A DNA stretch of 64,000 nt from Streptomyces cellulosae. GTDB taxonomy: Bacteria; Actinomycetota; Actinomycetes; Streptomycetales; Streptomycetaceae. Each line of letters opens with the position of its first letter. Position 1 is the stretch's first letter. The stretch is from contig NZ_JOEV01000005.1 in NCBI RefSeq assembly GCF_000721105.1, positions 124,001 to 188,000 of the forward strand, given 5' to 3'. Positions 34,617-41,999 of the stretch are shown one piece after another. The notes below the pieces were generated by a model. The model ran no database searches and was not told the DNA's origin. It worked only from the letters and a program-made list of their open reading frames with translations. The translations under genes were made by a program, and so were the position numbers.

Positions 34617-35389
34617 TCGTCCACTCCGATCGGCAGGGCGGTCGCGCCGCCGTCGAGCACCAGGGTCTGGCCGGTCATCCAGGAGGAAGCGTCCGAGGCC
34701 AGGAACAGCGCCGCGTTCGCCACGTCCTCCACCGTTCCGAGGCGCCGCAGCGGCAGCCTGGCCGTGAGGATCGGCTCGCGCACCTCCCACACCGCCCGCG
34801 CCAGCTCCGTCTTGATCAGACCGGGAGCGATGGCGTTGACCCGTGCCCGCGGTCCGAGTTCGTAGGCGAGCTGCCGGGTCATGTGCAGCATGGCGGCCTT
34901 GGTGGCGTTGTAGTACCCGATGTGCGGGTCGACGATCAGCCCGCCGACGGAGGCGATGTTGACCACCGCTCCCCCGTGCTCTGCCATCCAGGCCCGCCAG
35001 GCGTACCGGGTCCAGGCGATCATGCCGTACTGGTTGACGCGTACGGTCTTCTCCGCGCGCGGCAGGTCCAGGTCGAGCAGATCGCCGTGGTACGGGTTGG
35101 TCGCCGCGTTGTTGACGAGGATGTCGACCCGGCCGAAGCGGGCCATGGTCTCGTCGACGCAGGCCTCGGCCTGCTCGGGTTCGCCCGCGTTGGCCACCAC
35201 CGTGTGCAGGTCGCCGTCGCCCTTGACGCGCAGCAACTCCTCGCGTGCCCCGGCGAGTCCGGCCGCCTTGCGGGCCGCGATCACCACGTGCGCGCCGGCC
35301 GCTCGGTAGGCGGTGGCGATACCGAGTCCGATGCCGCGGGATCCGCCGGTGATGACGGCGACCTTGCCGTCGAGGGTGTTGGCGCTCAC
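34613..35389 (-). CDS. SDR-family oxidoreductase
   Basis: A 258-aa short-chain dehydrogenase with TGGSRGIGLGIA, the NNAATNPYHGDLLDLDL segment, Ser in VVNIASVGG and Tyr/Lys in GYYNATKAAML. It resembles a 3-oxoacyl-ACP reductase-like enzyme rather than its downstream SDR neighbour, so the two are not a recent duplication. The GTG start overlaps the dehydrogenase stop by GTGA (35386-35389). Confidence 0.85.
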   Translation of the reverse strand: MSANTLDGKVAVITGGSRGIGLGIATAYRAAGAHVVIAARKAAGLAGAREELLRVKGDGDLHTVVANAGEPEQAEACVDETMARFGRVDILVNNAATNPYHGDLLDLDLPRAEKTVRVNQYGMIAWTRYAWRAWMAEHGGAVVNIASVGGLIVDPHIGYYNATKAAMLHMTRQLAYELGPRARVNAIAPGLIKTELARAVWEVREPILTARLPLRRLGTVEDVANAALFLASDASSWMTGQTLVLDGGATALPIGVDE

Positions 35390-36705
35390 GCTGCCCCTGC
35401 CTTCGTGTCGGTCTTCTCGTGCGCGCCCTTCTCGTGCGCGGCCTTCTCGTACGCGGCCTTCTCGTACGCGTCCTTCTCGCGCTCGGGCTTCTCGCGCTCG
35501 GCCTTCCGGTACTTGGCGAGTTCCTGGCGGGCCACCGTCCGCAGATGTACTTCGTCGGGGCCGTCGGCGATGCGCAACGCCCGCGTGATGGCGTACAGCC
35601 GGGCCAGCACGGTGTCGTCGCTGACCCCGGCCGCGCCGTGTGCCTGCACCGCGCGGTCGACCACCTTGTGGGCGACCTCCAGTGCCGCGACCTTGATCGC
35701 GGCGACCTCCATGCGGGCGGCGGCGTTGCCGACGGTGTCCATCAGCCAGGCGGACTTGAGGACGAGGAGGCGCAGTTGCTCGATCTCGATGCGGCTGCGG
35801 GCGATCCACTCGCGCACCACGCCCTGGTCGGCGAGCGGTCCGCCGAAGGCGGTGCGTTCGGTGACGCGCTCGCACATCAGCTGAAGGGCGCGCTCGGCGA
35901 AGCCGACGGCGCGCATCGCGTAGTGCATCCGTCCGGGACCGAGCCGTCCCTGGGCGAGCGCGAAGCCCTCCCCCTCGCCCCGGAGGATGTTCTCCACGGG
36001 CACGCGGACGTCCTCGAAGAGCACGTCACCGTGCCCGAGCCGGTCGGTGTAGCCGAACATCGGCAGGTCGCGCAGGACCGTGACGCCCGGGGTGTCGCGG
36101 GGAATGAGCAGCATGCTCTGCTGCCGGTAGGTGGGCGCGTCCGGATCGGTCCTGCCCATCAGGATGATCAGTTCGCAGTCGGGGTCGAGGATCCCGGAGG
36201 TGTACCACTTGCGGCCGTTGACGACATAGCTGTCGCCGTCGCGGGTGATACGGGTACGGATGTTGCGCGCGTCCGAGCTGGCGACCTCCGGCTCGGTCAT
36301 GGCGAAGCAGGAGCGGATCTGAGCGTCCAGCAGGGGCCGCAGCCAGCGCTCCTGCTGTGCGGGTGTGCCGTACAGCGCGAGCAGTTCCATGTTGCCGGTG
36401 TCGGGCGCCGAGCAGTTGAACACCTCGGGGCCGATGATGGAGCGGCCCGCCAGCTCCATGAGGGGTGCGTATTCGAGGTTGGTGAGTCCGGCGCCCCAGT
36501 CGCCGTGCGCCATGAAGAGGTTCCACAGGCCCTCGGCGCGCGCCTTCTCCTTCAGCTCGCGCATCACCGGCGGCAGCGCGTGCGGGTCGTCCGCCTCGGC
36601 CAGCTGCCGGTCGTAGACGGCCTCCGCGGGGAAGACGTGTTGCTCCATGAACGACCGCATGCGGTCCTGGAGTTCACTCGCGCGGGGCGAGAATCCGAAA
36701 TCCAC
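35386..36705 (-). CDS. Acyl-CoA dehydrogenase of ACAD10/11 type
   Basis: A 439-aa FAD enzyme. NCSAPDTGNMELLALYG, SCFAMTEPEVASSDARNI, TSGILDPDCELIILMG, AQGRLGPGRMHYAMRAVG and IADGPDEVHLRTVARQEL agree closely with the remembered ACAD10/11 dehydrogenase domain, which handles 4-phosphoacyl-CoA in the 4-hydroxy-acid pathway. The adjacent upstream gene is the matching APH kinase. The start is GTG 36705 behind GGAGCAATC. After residue 400 there is an added tail of 5-residue Lys/Glu repeats (AYEKA, AHEKG) encoded by a 15-bp tandem repeat that is not part of the fold. Confidence 0.87.
   Translation of the reverse strand: MDFGFSPRASELQDRMRSFMEQHVFPAEAVYDRQLAEADDPHALPPVMRELKEKARAEGLWNLFMAHGDWGAGLTNLEYAPLMELAGRSIIGPEVFNCSAPDTGNMELLALYGTPAQQERWLRPLLDAQIRSCFAMTEPEVASSDARNIRTRITRDGDSYVVNGRKWYTSGILDPDCELIILMGRTDPDAPTYRQQSMLLIPRDTPGVTVLRDLPMFGYTDRLGHGDVLFEDVRVPVENILRGEGEGFALAQGRLGPGRMHYAMRAVGFAERALQLMCERVTERTAFGGPLADQGVVREWIARSRIEIEQLRLLVLKSAWLMDTVGNAAARMEVAAIKVAALEVAHKVVDRAVQAHGAAGVSDDTVLARLYAITRALRIADGPDEVHLRTVARQELAKYRKAEREKPEREKDAYEKAAYEKAAHEKGAHEKTDTKAGAA
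35414..35503 (-). repeat. 15-bp tandem repeat, six copies, in ACAD tail
   Basis: Units begin at 35414, 35429, 35444, 35459, 35474 and 35489 (plus strand, each starting TTCTCG), with a diverged seventh at 35504. The period is exact and in frame, giving a charged 5-residue peptide repeat at the very C-terminus of the dehydrogenase. Confidence 0.9.
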
Positions 36706-36750
36706 GATTGCTCCTGTCCGGGGTTCCGCGGTTCGTGTGGTCGGTCCGGA

Positions 36751-37728
36751 TCAGCCGAGGATGTCGCGTGCCGTGCGGATCATCGCGGCGATGGTGGGCG
36801 GCAGTCGCTCCTGGTCCGGGTCGTGATGCTTGCCCTCGCGGTGCCGGCGCAGGTTGTGGCCCATGATCGCGGCCATCTTCAGGCGGCCGAGTGCCCGGAA
36901 CCAGTCCATCGCGGGCATCGCGGGCCGGCCGTCGAGGTAGGCGTCCAGCAGTTCGGCCTCGCCGGGCAGGCCGGGCACGGCACGCCCCAACTGGGGGAAG
37001 TTGCGGTGGTCGGCGAAGAGCAGGAACCAGCCGAGGTCGATGCGCGGGTCGCCGACGCTCCAGATCTCCCAGTCGACGACGGCCACCGCACGCTCGTCGA
37101 CGCACAGCACGTTGCCGAGCCGGAAGTCGCCGTGCAGCAGCACCGGCGGGAGGCCATCGGGCACGTCACGAGCGAGGCGTGCGAGCAACTCCTCCCCACC
37201 GGGCCGCAGTTGGACGGGGACGGCGTGCAGGGTGCGGCTCCACCGCTCCAACTCGCCTGCCGCGTCGAGTGGTTCGGGCGGATCGAGCCCGGGCGTGTGG
37301 ATGTCGGTGGCGTGCAGCCGCCGTAGCACGGCGGTGATCTCCAGCATCCGGGCGCGGGCCGTCGCGGGGGCCACCTCGGGGTCGTCGAGTACCGGCTCGA
37401 GGGCCTCTCCCAGCGCGAACTCCATGGCGAACCAGGCCGGTCGGGTGTCGTCGACGGCCGCGACGCCCGGCACCGGGACCGCGGATCCGGCCAGCGCGCC
37501 CAGCACCCGTGCCTGGCGCAGCACGTCGTTGCGTCCGACGGGTCGCTGCCCCGGAGGAACCGCCTTGACGACGTACCGGGCATCCCCCGCGGTGACGGAG
37601 TACGTGAGTCCCGAGTGGCCTCCCGGCAGTACCGCCAACTCCCCGATCACGGAGCCTGGATGGCGGCGGGCGAGCCGGTCACGGACCCGGTCGGACAGCT
37701 CCGACACCTGTGTGGCGGCCGTACTCAT
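36751..37728 (-). CDS. APH-family kinase, ACAD10/11-kinase-like
   Basis: A 325-aa kinase of the aminoglycoside-phosphotransferase fold. LPGGHSGLTYSVTAG and YVVKAVPPG form the N-lobe, LLHGDFRLGNVL is the catalytic loop and AVVDWEIWSVGDPRIDLGW the metal site. Its place between two acyl-CoA dehydrogenase genes suggests that it phosphorylates a hydroxyacyl-CoA for removal by the dehydrogenase, as LvaA and the ACAD10/11 kinase domain do. It overlaps the upstream dehydrogenase stop by ATGA and lies 45 bases before the downstream one. Confidence 0.82.
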   Translation of the reverse strand: MSTAATQVSELSDRVRDRLARRHPGSVIGELAVLPGGHSGLTYSVTAGDARYVVKAVPPGQRPVGRNDVLRQARVLGALAGSAVPVPGVAAVDDTRPAWFAMEFALGEALEPVLDDPEVAPATARARMLEITAVLRRLHATDIHTPGLDPPEPLDAAGELERWSRTLHAVPVQLRPGGEELLARLARDVPDGLPPVLLHGDFRLGNVLCVDERAVAVVDWEIWSVGDPRIDLGWFLLFADHRNFPQLGRAVPGLPGEAELLDAYLDGRPAMPAMDWFRALGRLKMAAIMGHNLRRHREGKHHDPDQERLPPTIAAMIRTARDILG

Positions 37729-38927
37729 CGGACGGGCTCCTTCGGCAGGCCGAGCACGCGTTCGGCGAGGATGTTGTGCTGGATCTCGTCAGTGCCGCCC
37801 GCGATGCTGTAGCCGGGGGCGCCCAGCAGGTGTTCCGTCCAGGCGTACGTGCCCCACTCCCCCGTGTCGGCGACGAGGCGCGGCCCCAGCAGCTCGGCCA
37901 CCAGATCGCTGGTGCGCCGCATGGTCTCGGTGGCGTAGAGCTTGCCGACCGAGGCTTCCGCGCCGGGCTCGCGTCCGGCGACCAGGGCGGCGGTCACCCG
38001 CAGTCCGATGAGCCGCTGGACAAGGGTGCGGAGGTAGAGGTCGGCGACCCGCTGCTGTTCACTGCCGGTGAGCGGGCGAGGCAGGTTCCGGGCGAGTTCC
38101 ACCGCCCGGTCCGCGTTGTCCAGGCCGAGGTTGCCGGAGTCGAGCCGTTCGGCCGCCAGCACACTGAGCGTGACCCGCCAGCCCTCGCCGACCGGCCCGA
38201 GCCGGTCGGTGTCGGGCACCACCACGCCGTCGAGGTAGACCTCGTTGAAGCTGGTGCCGCCCGTCATCTGCTGGATGGGCCGCACGGTCACGCCCGGCGC
38301 GTCCATGCGCACCACGAAGACGGTGATGCCGGCGTGCTTGCGCACGTCCGGATCGGTACGGCACACCGCGACGCCCCAGGTCGCGACGCGGGCACCGGAG
38401 GTCCACACCTTGTGCCCCTGCAGCACCCAGCTGTCGCCGTCGCGCACCGCCCTGGTGCGCACCGCGGCGAGGTCGGATCCGGCCTCGGTCTCCGAGAACA
38501 GCTGACAGGCCAGTTCGTCGGTGCGCAGCATGGGCCGCAGCCAGCGTTCCTTCTGCTCGTCGGTGCCCCAGATGCCGATCGCGGGGGCGACGAGCTGCTG
38601 CGTCACCGGGAAGACCTCGGTGCGATGGGGCACCTCGAAGGCCGCCTCCTCGGCGCGGTAGAGCTGCTCGTAGTACGCGGGCAGGCCCCGCCCCCCGTAC
38701 GCCTGCTGCCAGTTGAGCGCGCCCCACCCGTGGTCGTGGCGGGTGCGTTCCCATTCCTGGATGCGGGCGGTGTGCTCGCGCTCCTGCTCCTCGGTCCAGT
38801 TCTCGAACACGGCGACGGAGTCGGAGCCGCTGCCCCACTCACCGTCGGCGGCGCGCGGCCGGGCTACCGTGGCGAGCCACTTCCGTGCCTGGGCACGGAA
38901 GTCCTCGGGTTCCGGGATGGCGCTCAT
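37725..38927 (-). CDS. Acyl-CoA dehydrogenase (ChsE/FadE-like)
   Basis: A 400-aa FAD-dependent dehydrogenase: FSETEAGSDLAAVRTRA, WTSGARVATWGVAVCRTD, TSFNEVYLDGVVVPDTDRLG and the C-terminal AGGTDEIQHNILAERVLGLPKEP, typical of actinobacterial enzymes for bulky or branched acyl-CoAs. It differs strongly from the ACAD10/11-type enzyme two genes on, so the pathway has at least two distinct dehydrogenation steps or a mixed oligomer. The start at 38927 is behind GGAGGAAGAG. Confidence 0.85.
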   Translation of the reverse strand: MSAIPEPEDFRAQARKWLATVARPRAADGEWGSGSDSVAVFENWTEEQEREHTARIQEWERTRHDHGWGALNWQQAYGGRGLPAYYEQLYRAEEAAFEVPHRTEVFPVTQQLVAPAIGIWGTDEQKERWLRPMLRTDELACQLFSETEAGSDLAAVRTRAVRDGDSWVLQGHKVWTSGARVATWGVAVCRTDPDVRKHAGITVFVVRMDAPGVTVRPIQQMTGGTSFNEVYLDGVVVPDTDRLGPVGEGWRVTLSVLAAERLDSGNLGLDNADRAVELARNLPRPLTGSEQQRVADLYLRTLVQRLIGLRVTAALVAGREPGAEASVGKLYATETMRRTSDLVAELLGPRLVADTGEWGTYAWTEHLLGAPGYSIAGGTDEIQHNILAERVLGLPKEPVR

Positions 38928-38945
38928 CTCTTCCTCCACCTCCGT

Positions 38946-40091
38946 TCAGTGGGACAGCACGGTGCAGGCGCTCACGCCCGGGGCGCCGTACACGTGCGTG
39001 AAGCCGACCCTGGGCTCACCGGGGACCTGCCGCTCGCCGGCGCGTCCGCGCAGTTGCTGGACGATCTCGTAGACCTGGCGCAGCCCGGAGGCGCCGATGG
39101 GTTCGCCGTTGGCGATGCAGCCGCCGTCGGTGTTGACCGGCAGGGTTCCGCCGATCTCGGTGGCGCCGGAGGCGACCAGCCGCTCCTGCTCGCCGTCCTC
39201 GCAGAACCCGCACTCGGCCATGTGCATGACCTCGGCGCCGCTCTCGGTGTCCTGCAACTGGCAGACGTCGACGTCCCCCGGGCCGATCCCGGCCTCCTCG
39301 AAGGCGGCGGCCGAGGCGTCACGGCTGACGCTGGTGAGCGGGCCCCCGGGAATCCAGGGGCTGAACACCTCGAACGAGCCGAAGCGCCGCGTGCGTACGG
39401 CCGCCGAGCGCAGGGTGACCGGCTCGCCCTCCAGTCCGCGTGCGGCTTCGGGTGAGCACAGCACCAGGGCGGCCGCGCCCGCTCCCGGGGAGCAGAACAT
39501 GTAGCGGGTCAGCGGATCGCTGACCATGCCGGAGTCGAGGATCTCGTCCACGTCCACCGGCTTGCGGCGCCACGCCTCGGGGGTCAGGCCGCCGTTGCGG
39601 TACGCCTTCTCGGCGACCAGGGCGAGGGTCCGCGGCGTGATGCCGTGGTCGTGCATGTAGCGCTGGATCTTCATGCCGAAGAACTGGGTGGTGACCATCA
39701 GTCCGTCGCTGCCGTACTCCGCTCCCAGCCCCCAGTCCTCGGGCCGCGGGTCGAAGGCGCCGCGCGGGTGTTTGTCGAAGCCGACGGCGAGGACGACGTC
39801 CGCCATGCCGGAGCGGATCGCGTTCACGGCGGAGACCAGCGCGCTGCCGCCGGTGGCGCAGCCGTTCTTGACGTTGACGAACGGCACTCCGGTCAGGCCG
39901 AGTTGGGCCACCAGCGTGTCGGCGAGGCCGGCGCTGTCACTACCGCCGAAGGCGGCCCGCACGCGCGACCACTCGATCCCGGCGTCCGCCAGGGCGGCGT
40001 TCACCGCGCCGACGGCCAGTTGCCGGCCGCTCGCCTGCGACCGGCCGAACGGTGTGCGCCCGGCGCCGCAGATCAGGACGTCGGTACTCAT
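38946..40091 (-). CDS. Thiolase-fold protein lacking the usual His; aldolase candidate
   Basis: A 381-aa protein of the SCP2-thiolase/lipid-transfer group. A Cys is present in KNGCATGGSAL (about 78-88), but where true thiolases have GHPLGATG this protein reads NGEPIGASGLRQ, with Glu in place of the catalytic His. It is co-translated (ATGA) with a DUF35 protein. The same pairing is known for the steroid side-chain aldolase Ltp2 with the DUF35 domain of ChsH2, a thiolase-fold enzyme with a remodelled active site. A retro-aldol cleavage of a 3-hydroxyacyl-CoA is therefore a serious possibility; a non-catalytic or true thiolase role cannot be excluded. Confidence 0.75.
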   Translation of the reverse strand: MSTDVLICGAGRTPFGRSQASGRQLAVGAVNAALADAGIEWSRVRAAFGGSDSAGLADTLVAQLGLTGVPFVNVKNGCATGGSALVSAVNAIRSGMADVVLAVGFDKHPRGAFDPRPEDWGLGAEYGSDGLMVTTQFFGMKIQRYMHDHGITPRTLALVAEKAYRNGGLTPEAWRRKPVDVDEILDSGMVSDPLTRYMFCSPGAGAAALVLCSPEAARGLEGEPVTLRSAAVRTRRFGSFEVFSPWIPGGPLTSVSRDASAAAFEEAGIGPGDVDVCQLQDTESGAEVMHMAECGFCEDGEQERLVASGATEIGGTLPVNTDGGCIANGEPIGASGLRQVYEIVQQLRGRAGERQVPGEPRVGFTHVYGAPGVSACTVLSH

Positions 40092-40486
40092 GAGTCCTCC
40101 TCGCCGGGGGTCATGGGCCTGGCCCGCGGTACGCCGTGGCCTGCGGTCACCGTGACAGGCATGCCGATACGGATGCCGTCCAGGCCCTCGCGGATGTCGA
40201 CGTCGAGTACGGCGGCAACCCGCACGCCCTCCGCCAGCTCGACGTAGCCGAGCGCGAACGGCTCGAAGCCGCCTGGCGGGGCCTGAAAGGGCGGCGACTT
40301 GGGGGCGTACCGCTGCACCGTCCACGTCCACAGGGTGCCCGTGCCCGTGAGGACCTCCGGCTCGGCCGGTCCCCCGCAGCGCGGGCACGTGTCCTCCGCG
40401 GGGTAGGCCGTCACCGCGCAGCCGGAGCGGCAGCGTGAGCCCTGGAGCCCGACGGCGACGGCCGGACTCCGCGGATCCGTGGCCAT
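40088..40486 (-). CDS. DUF35 OB-fold zinc-ribbon protein
   Basis: A 132-aa protein with an N-terminal zinc-ribbon-like segment (CRSGC, then CPRCGG) and an OB fold (TGTGTLWTWTVQRYAPKSPPFQAP, FALGYVELAEGVRVAAVLD). Such proteins bind thiolase-fold partners and help place the acyl-CoA, as ChsH2 does for Ltp2. Its stop overlaps the start of the thiolase-fold gene by ATGA, strong evidence for a complex. The ATG at 40486 is chosen; an in-frame GTG at 40507 overlapping the crotonase stop is possible. Confidence 0.8.
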   Translation of the reverse strand: MATDPRSPAVAVGLQGSRCRSGCAVTAYPAEDTCPRCGGPAEPEVLTGTGTLWTWTVQRYAPKSPPFQAPPGGFEPFALGYVELAEGVRVAAVLDVDIREGLDGIRIGMPVTVTAGHGVPRARPMTPGEEDS

Positions 40487-40491
40487 CCGGA

Positions 40492-41280
40492 TCAGCGTCC
40501 CGTCCACTTGGGTTCACGCTTCTCCAGGAACGCCGACACACCTTCGTTCGCGTCCTCGGAGTTGAGGGCCACGCCCACGGCGAGGTGCTCCATCACCATC
40601 AGCGACTGGGTGTCGGCGTCCAGGCTGCGGTCGATCGTCATCTTCGTGAGCCACATCATGAAGGGGCTCTTGTCGACGAGGTCCCCGATGAAGTCGTCGA
40701 CCGTCGCGTCCAGCTTGTCGGCCGGGGCGGACTTGTTGATCAGTCCGAACTCGGCGGCCTCGATGCCGGACAGGAGCTTGCCGGTGAGCATCAGTTCCTT
40801 GGTCTTGCGGATGCCGATCATGCGCGGCACCCGGTAGATCGGGCCTGCCCCGCCGAACAGCGCGCGGCGGATGTGGAAGTCGCCGATCTTGGCGTCGTCC
40901 GCGGAGATGGCGAAGTCGCAGGAGATCATGATCTCGAAGCCGCCGGCGGTGACGTAGCCCTCCAGGACGGCGACCGAGGGGGTCTTCATCGAGTAGAGGC
41001 GGTCGCACACCTTCGCGGACTTCACCGCGACGTCGATCGCGTTCGACTTGCCGACGTACTCCGCCTTCAGGCTGTCGAGGTCGAAGCCCGAGCAGAAGGT
41101 GCCGCCGCGGCCGCGCACCACCAGGACTCGCAGCTCAGGGTCCTCGTCGACCTCCGTGATGATCTCGTCGAGCCGGTTCAGGATCGGCACGGTGACACAG
41201 TTCTTCTTCCACGGGCGGTTGAGCCAGACGCGGGCGACATGGCCGTCACGCTCGAACTGGATCTCGTCTTCCACTGCCAT
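40492..41280 (-). CDS. Crotonase-fold protein, first gene of ten-gene operon
   Basis: A 262-aa enoyl-CoA hydratase/isomerase-family protein. KTPSVAVLEGYVTAGGFEIMISCD is the oxyanion segment. At the first catalytic glutamate position the sequence reads IGDFHIRRALFGGAGP, so that Glu appears replaced by His, while the second Glu (RKTKELMLTG) is kept. The reaction is probably not simple hydration; hydrolysis, isomerisation or C-C cleavage are possible. It starts at 41280 with a TGAACT-type operator 26-38 bases upstream and leads the operon that runs to the thiolase at 31847. Confidence 0.8.
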   Translation of the reverse strand: MAVEDEIQFERDGHVARVWLNRPWKKNCVTVPILNRLDEIITEVDEDPELRVLVVRGRGGTFCSGFDLDSLKAEYVGKSNAIDVAVKSAKVCDRLYSMKTPSVAVLEGYVTAGGFEIMISCDFAISADDAKIGDFHIRRALFGGAGPIYRVPRMIGIRKTKELMLTGKLLSGIEAAEFGLINKSAPADKLDATVDDFIGDLVDKSPFMMWLTKMTIDRSLDADTQSLMVMEHLAVGVALNSEDANEGVSAFLEKREPKWTGR

Positions 41281-41305
41281 CTTCCAACCCCTTCGGAGCC
41301 CGACC

Positions 41306-41318
41306 TGAACTGAATTCA
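41306..41318 (-). promoter_or_regulatory. TGAACT-type operator, site c
   Basis: TGAACTGAATTCA is one of the best copies of the shared motif. It lies between the ten-gene operon (leftward) and the 3-hydroxyacyl-CoA dehydrogenase remnant (rightward), so it once served both directions. Confidence 0.75.
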
Positions 41319-41345
41319 TTACGAGTCTGTAAGCATGGAGCAACC

Positions 41346-41632
41346 ATGTCAACCCCTGTGATCAATCAAACCGAACCTGATTCAAGTGTGCTCTCGATGA
41401 AGACCTGCGGGCTCATGGGCTCCGGCATCACCGCAGTGGCCTCACTGCGCGGTCCCGACGTGACCGTCGCCGAATCGACCCCCGAGCCGGCAGCCGCCGG
41501 CCGCGACTGCGGCGGCAGGGCGAACTCACCGAGGCCGACCGCCACCGGACCCTGGCCCAACTCTCCTTCACCCGCGATGTGGGCGAGCCGGCCGACCGGC
41601 AGTGTGTCGTCGATGCTGTCGCCGACAGCGGT
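41346..41632 (+). pseudogene. N-terminal remnant of 3-hydroxyacyl-CoA dehydrogenase
   Basis: From about 41394 the plus strand reads KTCGLMGSGITAVASL and PDVTVAESTPEPAAAG, the Rossmann start of a 3-hydroxybutyryl-CoA-type dehydrogenase with its glycine loop damaged. After a frame change near 41510 it continues as QGELTEADRHRTLAQLSF then TRDVGEPADRQCVVDAVADS, the next segment of the same fold (the family has ...LVVEAV...). The rest of the roughly 290-aa protein is gone; the sequence runs straight into the opposite-strand aldehyde dehydrogenase remnant. Confidence 0.75.
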
Positions 41633-41894
41633 ATGGAGTTCGGCCGCACGCGTGGCGAGGCGGTCGGCGAGGTCGCGCAGGGCATCGGCGCGCTGCTGCA
41701 CGCTCCACCTCGGCCAGGGCCCGGCGTCGAACGCCTCGGGCCGCGGCCACGGCGTCGTCGACGTCCACCGTGGAGGCCACGGGGACGTGGCCTATGACCT
41801 CCTCGGTGCTGGGTGGGACGACCTGCGTGACGCGATCGGTGGAGGGGACGGTGAGCCGGCCTCCGATGCGGATGCGGTCGTAGTGGTGTGCCAT
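41632..41894 (-). pseudogene. N-terminal remnant of aldehyde dehydrogenase
   Basis: From an ATG at 41894 the minus strand reads HHYDRIRIGGRLTVPST, then STEEVIGHVPVASTVDVDDA and AVAAA, the standard start of an NAD-dependent aldehyde dehydrogenase. A frameshift then moves the frame to EAFDAGPWPRWSVQQRADAL and RDLADRLATRAAELHTAVGD, after which the gene ends at the junction with the 3-hydroxyacyl-CoA dehydrogenase remnant. About 85 of the usual 480 residues remain; the catalytic Cys and Glu are lost. Confidence 0.8.
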
Positions 41895-41912
41895 GCGGGG
41901 ACTGCATCTTTG

Positions 41913-41960
41913 CGGAAATGCGGAAACCCGGAAGCGGGGAAACCCGGAAACGCGGAAAAA
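41913..41960. repeat. 8-bp tandem repeat, six copies
   Basis: Six 8-bp units of the type CGGAAACC run from 41913 to 41960 just upstream of the aldehyde dehydrogenase remnant start. They are unusually A-rich for this genome on one strand. Confidence 0.8.
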
Positions 41961-41999
41961 CACGCCCAGGGATGCTGATCGCCGCCCGTCCCCGGGTCG

